From the NCBI RefSeq assembly GCF_019645835.1, contig NZ_CP080998.1, positions 4,898,001 to 4,962,000 on the forward strand: a DNA stretch of 64,000 bases. Direction: 5' to 3'. Of this stretch, positions 28,789 through 38,696 are shown piece by piece. Origin of the DNA: Mycolicibacterium holsaticum DSM 44478 = JCM 12374. Its GTDB lineage: Bacteria > Actinomycetota > Actinomycetes > Mycobacteriales > Mycobacteriaceae. Position 1 is the first letter of the stretch, and the number at the start of each line of letters is the position of its first letter. Made by a program: the position numbers and the translations under genes. The notes beneath the pieces were generated by a model. It was not told where the DNA came from, searched no databases, and saw only the letters and a list, made by a program, of their open reading frames with translations.

Positions 28789-30813
28789 ATGTCGCGGCGC
28801 GTGTCCTGGGTATTGGCAGTGCTCGTGGTCGCACTCTCCGGCGTCCTGATGGCCCTGATCGGCAGTGACGACTCCAGCGGGCGCTCGCCGGTGCCGGTAC
28901 CCGACTCCGCCGAGTCCGCCCGCGTCGACGCGCTGCGCACGCAGTTCCCCGGAGGGGACAGCGCACCGGCGATCATCGTCGTCACCCGCACCGACGGCGC
29001 CGCGCTGAGCCCGGCCGACGTCGACGCCGTCGACCGGAAATGGCCCGCTCAGGTTTCCGAAGACGGCCAGGCCGCGCTGGCAGCCGTGCCGCTGGACTCC
29101 AACCTGTCCGGCTTCGAGCTCAACGACGCGGTCAAACAGCTGCGCGGCGACGCCGCGGCCGGGCTGCCGCCGGATCTGCGCGCCGAGGTCACCGGCGGCC
29201 CGGCGTTCGGCGCCGATATCGCGAACTCGTTCTCGGGTGCCAACATCACGCTGCTCGCGGTGACGGCCGCCGTCGTCGCGCTGCTGTTGATCATCACCTA
29301 CCGCTCGCCGGTGCTGTGGCTGGTGCCGTTGGCCGTGATCGGGTTCGCCGACCGGGTGGCCGCGGTGCTGGGCACCGCCGTGGCTCAGGCCGTCGGCATG
29401 AGCCCGGACGGGTCGACGTCGGGCATCACCAGCGTGCTGGTGTTCGGCGCCGGCACCAACTACGCATTGCTGCTCATTTCCCGGTATCGAGAGGAATTGG
29501 GCCGCAACGAGAACCACCGAGAGGCGTTGGCCGTCGCGGTGCGCCAGGCCGGGCCGGCGATCCTGGCGAGCAACGCGACCGTGGTGCTGGCGCTGCTGAC
29601 GCTGGTGTTCGCTTCGTCGCCGAGCGTGCGCAGCCTCGGCGTGCAGGCCGCGGCGGGTCTGATCGTCGCGGCGGTGTATGTGCTGCTGGTACTGCCGCCG
29701 CTGCTGGGGCTGTTCGGCAGGCGGCTGTTCTGGCCGTTCGTCCCCCAGCTGGGCGCCAAACCCCTTACCGACAGCGGGGTCTGGCACCGTATCGCCGAAT
29801 CGGTGGCCCGCCGTCCCGGCCGCGTCGTCGCGGTGTCCATCGCGGGGCTGGCGCTGTTGTGCATCGGGGTGTGGAACACGCCGGTCGGCCTCTCGCAGAC
29901 CGAACAGTTCCGGGTGCAGGCCGAGTCCGTCACCGGATACGAGCGGTTGTCAGAACACTTCCCCAGCGGCCTGACCGATCCCACGCACGTCGTCGCTCCC
30001 ACCGCACGGGCCGCCGAGGTCGAACGCGCGATCACCGACACCCCCGGGGTGGTGTCGGTGACACCGGCGGGCCAAAGCCCCTCCGGGCTCACGCAGTGGT
30101 CGGTGGTGCTCGACGCCGAACCGGCCTCCGACGCGGCGTTCAACATCATCGACGATCTTCGCGGCTCGGTGAGCGCGGTGGACGACGACGCGTTGGTCGG
30201 CGGCTCGGATGCCACCGCGCGGGACGCCAGCGCCGCGGCGGGCCATGACCGGCTGGTCGTGATACCTGCGATCCTGGTCGTGGTGCTGGCGGTGCTGTAC
30301 GTGCTGTTGCGGTCGGCGCTGGCGCCGCTGGTCCTGGTGGCGGTGACGGTGCTCAGCGCGCTGGCCGCGCTCGGCCTGGGCGGCTGGGCCAGCGTGCACC
30401 TCTTCGGTTTTCCCGCGCTGGACAACACCGCGCCGCTGTTCGCGTTCCTGTTCCTGGTGGCACTCGGCGTGGACTACACGATCTTCCTGGTCACCCGTGC
30501 GCGCGAAGAGACCCCCGAGCACGGCACCCGCGACGGCATCGTGCGTGCCGTTTCGGCCACCGGCGCCGTCATCACCAGCGCCGGGATCGTGCTGGCGGCG
30601 GTGTTCTGCGTCCTTGGGGTGTTGCCGCTGATCGTGTTGACCCAGGTGGGCATCATCGTCGGGCTCGGCATCCTGCTGGACACTTTCCTGGTGCGCACGG
30701 TGATCATCCCGGCGTTGTTCACGCTGATCGGCCCGCGCATCTGGTGGCCTGCTCCGTGGGTCAAGGAGTCGGACGCCCACTCTCCGGCCCGACGGGACAA
30801 ATCGCACAGATAG
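28789..30813 (+). CDS. MMPL/RND family transporter
   Basis: 674 residues with the RND-type pattern: one N-terminal helix, an external domain, five to six helices, a second external domain and a second helix bundle. The two helix-4-like motifs are FGAGTNYALLLISRYREEL (Asn224) and ALGVDYTIFLVTRAREE (Asp562). In MmpL3 both positions are Asp and carry the proton relay, so the first is substituted here. At 674 residues it lacks the long C-terminal tail of MmpL3. It probably exports a lipid or small molecule; substrate unknown. Divergent from purT. Confidence 0.88.
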   Translation: MSRRVSWVLAVLVVALSGVLMALIGSDDSSGRSPVPVPDSAESARVDALRTQFPGGDSAPAIIVVTRTDGAALSPADVDAVDRKWPAQVSEDGQAALAAVPLDSNLSGFELNDAVKQLRGDAAAGLPPDLRAEVTGGPAFGADIANSFSGANITLLAVTAAVVALLLIITYRSPVLWLVPLAVIGFADRVAAVLGTAVAQAVGMSPDGSTSGITSVLVFGAGTNYALLLISRYREELGRNENHREALAVAVRQAGPAILASNATVVLALLTLVFASSPSVRSLGVQAAAGLIVAAVYVLLVLPPLLGLFGRRLFWPFVPQLGAKPLTDSGVWHRIAESVARRPGRVVAVSIAGLALLCIGVWNTPVGLSQTEQFRVQAESVTGYERLSEHFPSGLTDPTHVVAPTARAAEVERAITDTPGVVSVTPAGQSPSGLTQWSVVLDAEPASDAAFNIIDDLRGSVSAVDDDALVGGSDATARDASAAAGHDRLVVIPAILVVVLAVLYVLLRSALAPLVLVAVTVLSALAALGLGGWASVHLFGFPALDNTAPLFAFLFLVALGVDYTIFLVTRAREETPEHGTRDGIVRAVSATGAVITSAGIVLAAVFCVLGVLPLIVLTQVGIIVGLGILLDTFLVRTVIIPALFTLIGPRIWWPAPWVKESDAHSPARRDKSHR

Positions 30814-30866
30814 TGCGAGTAAAAGCGTCCAAAACGTCGATCTCGGGGCCAACGACGCCTCGCGGG

Positions 30867-30872
30867 TACCGT
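30867..30872 (+). promoter_or_regulatory. -10 box TACCGT of the P450 gene (leaderless)
   Basis: TACCGT lies 7 nt before the ATG of the P450 gene, and there is no Shine-Dalgarno. Same word and spacing as thiE. Confidence 0.5.
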
Positions 30873-30879
30873 CGAGAAC

Positions 30880-32088
30880 ATGACCGAAACCGTCGCGGTA
30901 CCGCCGCTGCACATGCGCCGCGACGGGTTCGACCCGACGCCGGCGTTGCGGGAGATCCGGCAGAGCGCCGGGGTGTCGGTCTCGACCAACTCGCTCGGCA
31001 TGCGGGTCTACCTGGTCACCCGCCACGACGACGTCAAGGCCGTGCTGTCGGACCACGAACGGTTCTCCAACACCCGCCCGGCCGGCTTCGTGCTGCCCGG
31101 CGCGCCAACGCTTTCCGAGGAGGAGTTGGCCAAGGCCCGCTCCGGTAACCTGCTGGGCCTCGACCCGCCCGAGCACCAGCGGCTGCGCCGCATGCTCACC
31201 CCGGAGTTCACCATCCGCAGGATGAAGCGCCTGGAGCCGCGCATCGCCCAGATCGTCGATCAGCAGCTCGACGCGATGGCAAAAGCCGGTCCGCCCGTCG
31301 ACCTGGTGGACGCCTTCGCGCTGCCGATCCCCTCGCTGGCGATCTGCGAGTTGCTCGGAGTGCCCTACGGCGACCGCGCCGAATTCCAACAGCGCAGCGC
31401 ACGTCAACTCGACCTGTCCATCCCCATCGCCGAACGGGTGGACCTGCAGCGGCAGAGCCGCGCCTACATGGGCTCGCTGGTGGAGCATGCCCGGCGAAAT
31501 CCCGGCGATGACATCCTGGGCATGCTGGTGCGCGAACACGGCGCCGAACTCACCGACGACGAACTCGTCGGTATCGCCAGCCTGCTGCTGCTGGCCGGCC
31601 ACGAGACCACGTCGAACATGTTGGGGCTGGGCACATTGGCCCTGCTGCGCCATCCCGAACAGCTGGCCGCGGTGCGCGACGACCCGACCGCGGTCGCGCC
31701 CGCGGTGGAGGAGCTGATGCGCTGGCTGTCGATCGTGCACAACGCGATCCCGCGGTACACCACCACCGACGTCGAAGTGGCCGGGGTGCCGATCCCGGCG
31801 GGCGAACTCGTCTTCGTCTCACTGCCTGCAGGCAATCGCGACCCCGATTTCATCGACTCGCCCGAGGTGCTCGACATCCGGCGCGGCGCGATCGGGCATC
31901 TCGGGTTCGGCCACGGGGTTCATCACTGCCTCGGCGCGCCGCTGGCCCGGATGGAGATGCGCATCGCGTTTCCCGCGCTGCTGCGCCGGTTTCCGACGCT
32001 GGAGTTGGCCGAGGATTTCGCGGATGTCCAGTTCCGGTCATTTCACTTCATCTACGGTCTGAAGTCGTTGAGGGTGGCATGGAGATGA
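30880..32088 (+). CDS. Cytochrome P450
   Basis: 402 residues of a soluble bacterial P450. The I-helix has AGHETT, the K-helix EELMR, and the heme-binding loop FGHGVHHCLG with Cys350 as thiolate ligand. The next gene is a 3Fe-4S ferredoxin, the usual electron donor; no ferredoxin reductase is nearby. The subfamily and substrate cannot be told from the sequence by eye; it resembles the CYP105/107-like group. Confidence 0.94.
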   Translation: MTETVAVPPLHMRRDGFDPTPALREIRQSAGVSVSTNSLGMRVYLVTRHDDVKAVLSDHERFSNTRPAGFVLPGAPTLSEEELAKARSGNLLGLDPPEHQRLRRMLTPEFTIRRMKRLEPRIAQIVDQQLDAMAKAGPPVDLVDAFALPIPSLAICELLGVPYGDRAEFQQRSARQLDLSIPIAERVDLQRQSRAYMGSLVEHARRNPGDDILGMLVREHGAELTDDELVGIASLLLLAGHETTSNMLGLGTLALLRHPEQLAAVRDDPTAVAPAVEELMRWLSIVHNAIPRYTTTDVEVAGVPIPAGELVFVSLPAGNRDPDFIDSPEVLDIRRGAIGHLGFGHGVHHCLGAPLARMEMRIAFPALLRRFPTLELAEDFADVQFRSFHFIYGLKSLRVAWR

Positions 32089-32092
32089 GCAA

Positions 32093-32311
32093 GTGAGAGT
32101 TCAAGCGGATCGCGAGGTGTGCATCCAGGCGGGTAACTGCGTGATGGTCGCCGACGCGGTGTTCGATCAGGACGACGACGGCATCGTGGTGGTGCTCGTC
32201 GACGCGGACGGCGGAGCCGTCCAGACCGGCGAGGTGCCCGAGGACCAACTGCACAACGTCGAAGAAGCCGTCAAGCTGTGTCCGTCACAAGCGCTCCGGC
32301 TCGTCGAGTGA
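32093..32311 (+). CDS. 3Fe-4S type ferredoxin
   Basis: 72 residues with three cluster cysteines (Cys10, Cys16 in CIQAGNCVM, and Cys63 in KLCPSQAL), and Ala13 where a 4Fe-4S ferredoxin would have the second Cys. It starts 4 bp after the P450 stop with GGAGATG as ribosome site, so it is the partner of that P450. Its last 41 bp overlap the convergent membrane-protein gene. Confidence 0.92.
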   Translation: MRVQADREVCIQAGNCVMVADAVFDQDDDGIVVVLVDADGGAVQTGEVPEDQLHNVEEAVKLCPSQALRLVE

Positions 32312-32869
32312 GCAGCAGCACGCTGACGAACAGCACCCACAGCGGGAACGCCAGCACCAGCCACATGGAGGTGTCGCTGGCCACCAGGATGCCGACCGCG
32401 GCAAGGTAAGTGGCGACCACCAGCCAGCGTGGCATCAGGTTGGTCTTCAGCCAGATGGTGGCCAGCGTGATCATGAACACCGCCGCCATCCGCAACCCGT
32501 ACGTCTTGGCGAACGCGAGCATCAGCTCGTGGGCGAACTCGGCCGTCTCGCCGTTGCCGTGTGCGGCAGCCATATTCGTCGCCGACGCGGCGAACATCAT
32601 TGCCAGGAACAGCAACCCGCTGCCGATGAACACGGTCGAGAAGAACTTGTCCTCGAAGCCGCCGAAGCCGTCGCGCACCACACCGATGAACCACAGAAAC
32701 GCGATGCCCGCGAACGGCATCAGGATCGCGGCCACCCGGGCCCGCGCATCGCCGCCGTCGGGCACGCCAGTGCGCATCAACACGATCACGGTGGTGAACA
32801 GCACCGCGAACATCACCCCGGCGAGCGCCGCTGCGCGGGGTGTGGAAAGCCGGTGTCGCGCGGGCGTGG

Positions 32870-32873
<4 letters not shown>
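32271..32873 (-). CDS. Five-helix integral membrane protein, unknown function
   Basis: 200 residues with about five hydrophobic segments (ALAGVMFAVLFTTVIVLM, ILMPFAGIAFLWFIGVV, VFIGSGLLFLAMMFAASA, MAAVFMITLATIW, and a last one ending LFVSVLLLT). Conserved-type mycobacterial protein without a domain I can name. ATG overlaps the thioesterase stop, so it is third in the purA operon. Confidence 0.8.
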
Positions 32874-34821
<1,948 letters not shown>

Positions 34822-34887
34822 CTACTCTTGCATCAACACTTTGCAGCCGGTGAGCTACCTTATCCCAGCCCCATGTGAGGAGCCGCG

Positions 34888-35466
34888 TTGAGCGCCGCTG
34901 ACGCCGTGGTGTTGCTGTTCGGCGGCCGCGAACTGCCCCGCGCGCTGCGCGGTTTGCCCGTTGCCGACACGCCCGACGCCCCGTGCCGCCGGATGATCGT
35001 CGTCGGGGCCCATGCCGAACTGGCGGGCGTGCTGACGCGGCTGCTGCGCACCGACCGGCTCGACGTCGAGGTCGCGCACGTGCGGCGCTGCTGGCAGGCA
35101 CGTCGCGCGCTGCGCGGTGTCGCCACGCGGGTGCCGCTCATCCGCGACGAAACCGGCACCGTGATCGTCGGCGCGGCGGAATGGCACGGCGACCCGGTCG
35201 GCGCTGCGCTGCACGGCGAGGCCGTCGTCGACGACACCGTGCTGTTCGACGGGGAGGCGGCCGGGGTCCGCGTCACACCCACGCCGACGCTGCCCGGGCT
35301 GCGTGCGGCGGTGCTGCGCCGAGGCCGGTTGCGCTGGGTCACCGGCCGCGCCGTCCAGCTGGGCACGACGGGTGCGGTCGTCCTGCGCGACGGGGTGCCG
35401 GCGCCGCGGCCGGTACGGCGCTCGACGTTCTACCGGCACACCGAAGGCTGGCTGCGGGTCGGCTGA
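34888..35466 (+). CDS. Conserved mycobacterial hypothetical protein (Rv0358-like)
   Basis: 192 residues, alpha/beta, Arg-rich, with blocks such as VVLLFGGRELPRALRGLP, RMIVVGAHAELAGVLTRLLR and a C-terminal RRSTFYRHTEGWLRVG. It starts at TTG with GAGGAG five nt upstream. Position between purA and the M50 protease matches Rv0358. I recognise no domain and assign no function. Confidence 0.75.
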   Translation: MSAADAVVLLFGGRELPRALRGLPVADTPDAPCRRMIVVGAHAELAGVLTRLLRTDRLDVEVAHVRRCWQARRALRGVATRVPLIRDETGTVIVGAAEWHGDPVGAALHGEAVVDDTVLFDGEAAGVRVTPTPTLPGLRAAVLRRGRLRWVTGRAVQLGTTGAVVLRDGVPAPRPVRRSTFYRHTEGWLRVG

Positions 35467-35557
35467 TGCGATGCGCCGCGCCGAGATCGACGAAACGGCG
35501 GACTTCTCTCGCACTTTTTCGCCCGGTTGTCCCTTTGGGCGAAACTGGCGGGATCGG

Positions 35558-35563
35558 TAGCGT
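35558..35563 (+). promoter_or_regulatory. -10 box TAGCGT of the M50 gene (leaderless)
   Basis: TAGCGT is 7 nt before the GTG of the protease gene, with no ribosome site between. It is used to choose that start. Confidence 0.45.
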
Positions 35564-35570
35564 CCGAGTC

Positions 35571-36350
35571 GTGACCGTCCGTCCGCTGAACCAGTCGGTG
35601 CGCCCCAGCCCGATCTTCCTGGCGATCGTCGCGCTGACGGCGCTCGGCGGGGCGCTGGCGTGGGTGGCCGCCGACGCGGCAGAACCGCTGGCCTACGTCG
35701 GGGTGTTCGTCTTCGTCATCGCCGGCTGGGTGGTGACGTTGTGCCTGCACGAGTTCGCCCACGCCTTCACCGCGTGGCGCTTCGGTGACCACGACGTTCC
35801 CGTCCGGGGCTACCTGACCCTGAACCCGTTCAAGTACTCCAACCCGCTGCTGTCGATCGGGTTGCCGATCCTGATCATCGCGATCGGCGGTATCGGGCTG
35901 CCCGGCGGCGCGGTGTGGGTGCGCACGTCGTTCATGACCAAACGCCAGAAGACGCTGGTCAGCCTCGCAGGGCCGGCCACCAACCTGGTCTTCGCGATCT
36001 TGCTGCTGACCCTCACCGCGTCGATGCGTGACCCACAGCGCTCGGTGTTCTGGTCTGCGGTGGCGTTCCTGGGCTTCCTGCAGGTGACCGCGTTCGTGCT
36101 CAACATGCTGCCGATCCCCGGCCTCGACGGCTACGGCGCGCTGGAACCGCACCTGAGCCCCGACACCCAGCGCGCGCTGCAGCCCGCCAAGCAGTGGGGT
36201 TTTTTCATCCTGCTGATCCTGCTGCTGGCACCCGGGCTCAACCAGTGGTTCTGGAACGTCGTGCTGTGGTTCTTCGACTTCTCCGGTGTGCCGCGGCAGC
36301 TGGTGGGCGCCGGCAGCGCGCTGACCCGGTTCTGGTCCGCCTGGCTCTGA
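35571..36350 (+). CDS. Site-2-protease family (M50) membrane metalloprotease
   Basis: 259 residues with five to six membrane segments. The zinc motif HEFAH lies in the second helix (LCLHEFAHAFTAWRFGD), and the third ligand is in MLPIPGLDGYGALEPHL, the NxxPxxxLDG-type motif. No PDZ domain, so it belongs to the short group of M50B enzymes. Such proteases cut membrane anti-sigma factors or other membrane proteins; the target is unknown. GTG at 35571 is chosen; the open frame further upstream is antisense-like sequence over the preceding gene. Confidence 0.88.
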   Translation: MTVRPLNQSVRPSPIFLAIVALTALGGALAWVAADAAEPLAYVGVFVFVIAGWVVTLCLHEFAHAFTAWRFGDHDVPVRGYLTLNPFKYSNPLLSIGLPILIIAIGGIGLPGGAVWVRTSFMTKRQKTLVSLAGPATNLVFAILLLTLTASMRDPQRSVFWSAVAFLGFLQVTAFVLNMLPIPGLDGYGALEPHLSPDTQRALQPAKQWGFFILLILLLAPGLNQWFWNVVLWFFDFSGVPRQLVGAGSALTRFWSAWL

Positions 36351-36388
36351 CGTCCCGTGCCGGAGCCGGGCGGCGCGCGACGGAGTCC

Positions 36389-36416
36389 TTGACATATGCG
36401 TATTTCTGCATATATT
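36389..36416 (+). promoter_or_regulatory. SigA-type promoter of the CDF gene, TTGACA-N16-TATATT
   Basis: Consensus -35 TTGACA (36389-36394) and -10 TATATT (36411-36416) separated by 16 bp, followed after 6 nt by the ATG at 36423. This is a leaderless promoter of near-consensus strength, unusual for a mycobacterium, and therefore likely to need a repressor. Confidence 0.8.
36394..36413. promoter_or_regulatory. Operator ATATGC-N8-GCATAT within the CDF promoter spacer
   Basis: Perfect 6-bp inverted repeat filling the space between -35 and -10. The ATATGC/GCATAT half-sites resemble operators of ArsR/SmtB-type metal sensors. A bound dimer would cover the promoter. No regulator gene is adjacent. 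Confidence 0.65.
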
Positions 36417-36422
36417 GCTGGC

Positions 36423-37313
36423 ATGGGTGCCGGACATGATCACGGGTCGGTCGATGCCCGCGTCTCGCGGATGGTCATCGCCGCGGCGATCCTCACCGCG
36501 TTCTTCGCGCTTGAGCTCACGACCGCGCTGCTGATCAACTCGATCGCGCTGCTCGCCGACGCCGGCCACATGCTCACCGACCTGGTGGCCATGTTCATGG
36601 GCCTGACCGCGGTGCTGCTGGCCCGCCGCGGCAGCACCTCACCCGCGCGCACCTACGGCTGGCACCGCGCCGAGGTGTTCACCGCCGTCGCCAACGCGGT
36701 GCTGCTGCTGGGGGTGGCGGCGTTCATCCTGTACGAGGCGTTCGAACGGCTCGGCCACGCACCCGATGTGCCCGGCGTGCCGATGATCGTCGTCGCGCTG
36801 GCCGGGCTGGCCGCCAACGCCGTTGTCGTGCTGCTGCTGCGGTCGCATTCCAAGACGAGCCTGGCCGTCAAGGGCGCCTACATGGAAGTGGTCGCCGACA
36901 CCGTGGGCAGCATCGGCGTGCTGATCGCCGGCATCGTCACGGTCACCACGCACTGGCCCTACGCCGATGTGGTGGTCGCCGTGTTCGTCGCGCTGTGGGT
37001 GCTGCCGCGGGCGTTCTCGTTGGCCCGCGCCGCCTTGCGAATCCTCTCGGAGTCCTCACCGGCCCACATCGACGTCGACGAACTGCGCACTGCACTGTGC
37101 GACGTGGAGGGCGTCACCGAAGTGCACGACCTGCACGTGTGGACCCTGGTGCCCGGTAAGGACATGGTCACCGCGCACCTGACCAGCGCGCGCGATTCGG
37201 CGTTGGTGCTCGACGACGCCCGCGCGGTGTTGACCGCCCGCGGGTTGGACCACTCGACCGTTCAGGTGGAGCCGCCCGACGACGCCGCGGACTGCAGATG
37301 CGAAGCCGAGTGA
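36423..37313 (+). CDS. Cation diffusion facilitator (metal efflux)
   Basis: A 296-residue CDF exporter of divalent metal ions in exchange for protons. It has six membrane segments and a C-terminal cytosolic domain (VEGVTEVHDLHVWTLVPG). The transport site on helix 2 is His49-xxx-Asp53 (AGHMLTD) as in Zn2+ CDFs, but helix 5 has Glu155-xxx-Asp159 where Zn2+ members usually have His-xxx-Asp. Short His-rich N-terminus (HDHG). ATG at 36423 is set by the leaderless promoter; an in-frame ATG at 36396 would lie inside that promoter. Confidence 0.92.
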   Translation: MGAGHDHGSVDARVSRMVIAAAILTAFFALELTTALLINSIALLADAGHMLTDLVAMFMGLTAVLLARRGSTSPARTYGWHRAEVFTAVANAVLLLGVAAFILYEAFERLGHAPDVPGVPMIVVALAGLAANAVVVLLLRSHSKTSLAVKGAYMEVVADTVGSIGVLIAGIVTVTTHWPYADVVVAVFVALWVLPRAFSLARAALRILSESSPAHIDVDELRTALCDVEGVTEVHDLHVWTLVPGKDMVTAHLTSARDSALVLDDARAVLTARGLDHSTVQVEPPDDAADCRCEAE

Positions 37314-37317
37314 TCGG

Positions 37318-37734
37318 TCAGCCGAGCCCGAGCGCCGGGCGCGCGCCGGGATCGCAGTCGTCGAGCAAATCAAGACAACGCTGATACTCGTCGGATTCAC
37401 CGATCGCGTCGGCGGCGCGGGCCAGCGCGGCGACACACCGCAGGAAGCCGCGGTTGGGTTCGTGGCGGTAGGGCACGGGCCCAAAACCCTTCCACCCGTT
37501 GCGGCGCAACTGATCCAGCCCGCGGTGGTAACCGGTGCGGGCGTACGCGTACGCGGTGACGGCCTGATCGGCAGCGAGTGCGGCTTCTGCCAGCGCCGCC
37601 CACGCCACCGACGCCGTCGGATGCGCGGCGGCCACGATCGCGGGGTTCTCAGCGGCGGCCAACTCCGCTTCGGCGGCGCTGTCCGCGGGAAGCAGTACTG
37701 GATCCGGTCCGAGAAGATCACCCATCCGCGTCAT
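37318..37734 (-). CDS. DUF3151-type conserved protein (Rv0360-like)
   Basis: 138 residues, helical, with MGDLLGPDPVLLPADS at the N-terminus and YARTGYHRGLDQLRRNGWKG and VPYRHEPNRGFLRC in the middle. These are typical of the actinobacterial DUF3151 family, which is often next to fructose-bisphosphate aldolase; that gene is not seen here. ATG at 37734 is preferred to 37761. It is convergent with the CDF gene, 4 bp apart. Function unknown. Confidence 0.8.
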   Translation of the reverse strand: MTRMGDLLGPDPVLLPADSAAEAELAAAENPAIVAAAHPTASVAWAALAEAALAADQAVTAYAYARTGYHRGLDQLRRNGWKGFGPVPYRHEPNRGFLRCVAALARAADAIGESDEYQRCLDLLDDCDPGARPALGLG

Positions 37735-37826
37735 GGCCCCATTGTGCCGTGCGGCGGGCAAAGCAAAGATCCGGCCGGATGATTAAGCTTCCGGCCGTAG
37801 CGTCGTAAGGGAGGAAAGCAGCACGG

Positions 37827-38648
37827 ATGCCGAACCCATCAGGGCCTGACCAGCCAGATGACGAGGTCGACGAGACCCCCGCCGACGTAGCCGCCGACAC
37901 CGACCGGACCGCGTCCGAGGCCGCCACCGAGGTGCTGCCGCCTCCGGACCCCGAACATGAACCGGCCACCGAGGTGATCTCGCAGGCCCAGGCGCACACC
38001 GAGCAGGCCCCGGTGAGCCAACCCGCCGAGCGCCGGTACACCGCGCCGTCGGGTTTCGACGCCGGGTCGACGCAGAAGATCGACACCCCGACCGATCCCG
38101 CCACCGAGGTGTTCTCGCCACCGCCCGGCGCGGTGCCGCCGCAGAAACCCGTTGCACCACAGATGATCCCACCGCGCGGCGAGGGGTCCAAGATGCTCGC
38201 GAACCGCCGCAGCTGGGGGTGGGTGATCGCGGTGGTCCTGGTGATCGCGGCCCTGGCCGCCATCGCGATCCTGGGCACCGTGCTGTTGACGCGGGGTTCG
38301 GAGTCGAAGGTGTCGCAGGAGGAGAAGGTTCGCTCGACGATCCAGAACTTCGACATCGCGATCCAGAACGGCGACCTGGCCACCCTGCGCAGCATCACCT
38401 GCGGCGCCACCCGCGACAGCTACGTCAAGTACAACGATCACTCGTGGGCCGAGACCCACGCCCGGGTGGCCGCCGCCAAGCAGTACCCGGTGGTGGCCAG
38501 CATCGACGAGGTGGTCGTCAACGGCGACCACGCCGAGGCCAACGTCACCACGTTCATGGCGTTCGCCCCGCAGACCCGCTCGACCCGCAGTTTCGACCTG
38601 CAGTTCCGCGACGACCAGTGGAAGATCTGCCAGGCCCCGCAGTCGTGA
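37827..38648 (+). CDS. Single-pass membrane protein with proline-rich tail and external NTF2-like domain (Rv0361-like)
   Basis: 273 residues. A 120-residue acidic, Pro/Thr-rich cytosolic part carries three ATEV repeats (ATEVLPPP, ATEVISQA, ATEVFSPP). Then comes one membrane helix (WVIAVVLVIAALAAIAILGTVLL) and an external domain of about 110 residues ending FRDDQWKICQAPQS. The external fold resembles DUF4878/NTF2-like domains. The repeated Thr motifs look like Ser/Thr kinase targets, an inference only. GGGAGGA precedes the ATG. Function unknown. Confidence 0.8.
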   Translation: MPNPSGPDQPDDEVDETPADVAADTDRTASEAATEVLPPPDPEHEPATEVISQAQAHTEQAPVSQPAERRYTAPSGFDAGSTQKIDTPTDPATEVFSPPPGAVPPQKPVAPQMIPPRGEGSKMLANRRSWGWVIAVVLVIAALAAIAILGTVLLTRGSESKVSQEEKVRSTIQNFDIAIQNGDLATLRSITCGATRDSYVKYNDHSWAETHARVAAAKQYPVVASIDEVVVNGDHAEANVTTFMAFAPQTRSTRSFDLQFRDDQWKICQAPQS

Positions 38649-38696
38649 TTTCGGTGTAGTTAGTCACGCCCAGCGTGACCAAATACACCGAAATCA
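38646..38696. terminator. Bidirectional hairpin between convergent genes
   Basis: TGATTTCGGTGTA (38646-38658) pairs with TACACCGAAATCA (38684-38696), and GTCACGC/GCGTGAC extends the stem inward. The outermost TGA on each strand is the stop codon of the gene on that strand, so the palindrome includes both ends. There is no T-run; as a terminator it would be of the mycobacterial T-less type. Confidence 0.65.

Noticed and set aside
28723..29787. Upstream extension of the purT frame
   Set aside because: Antisense to the MmpL gene and without ATP-grasp features.
36396..36422. ATG at 36396 as CDF start
   Set aside because: It lies inside the -35/-10 spacer; the transcript cannot contain it.
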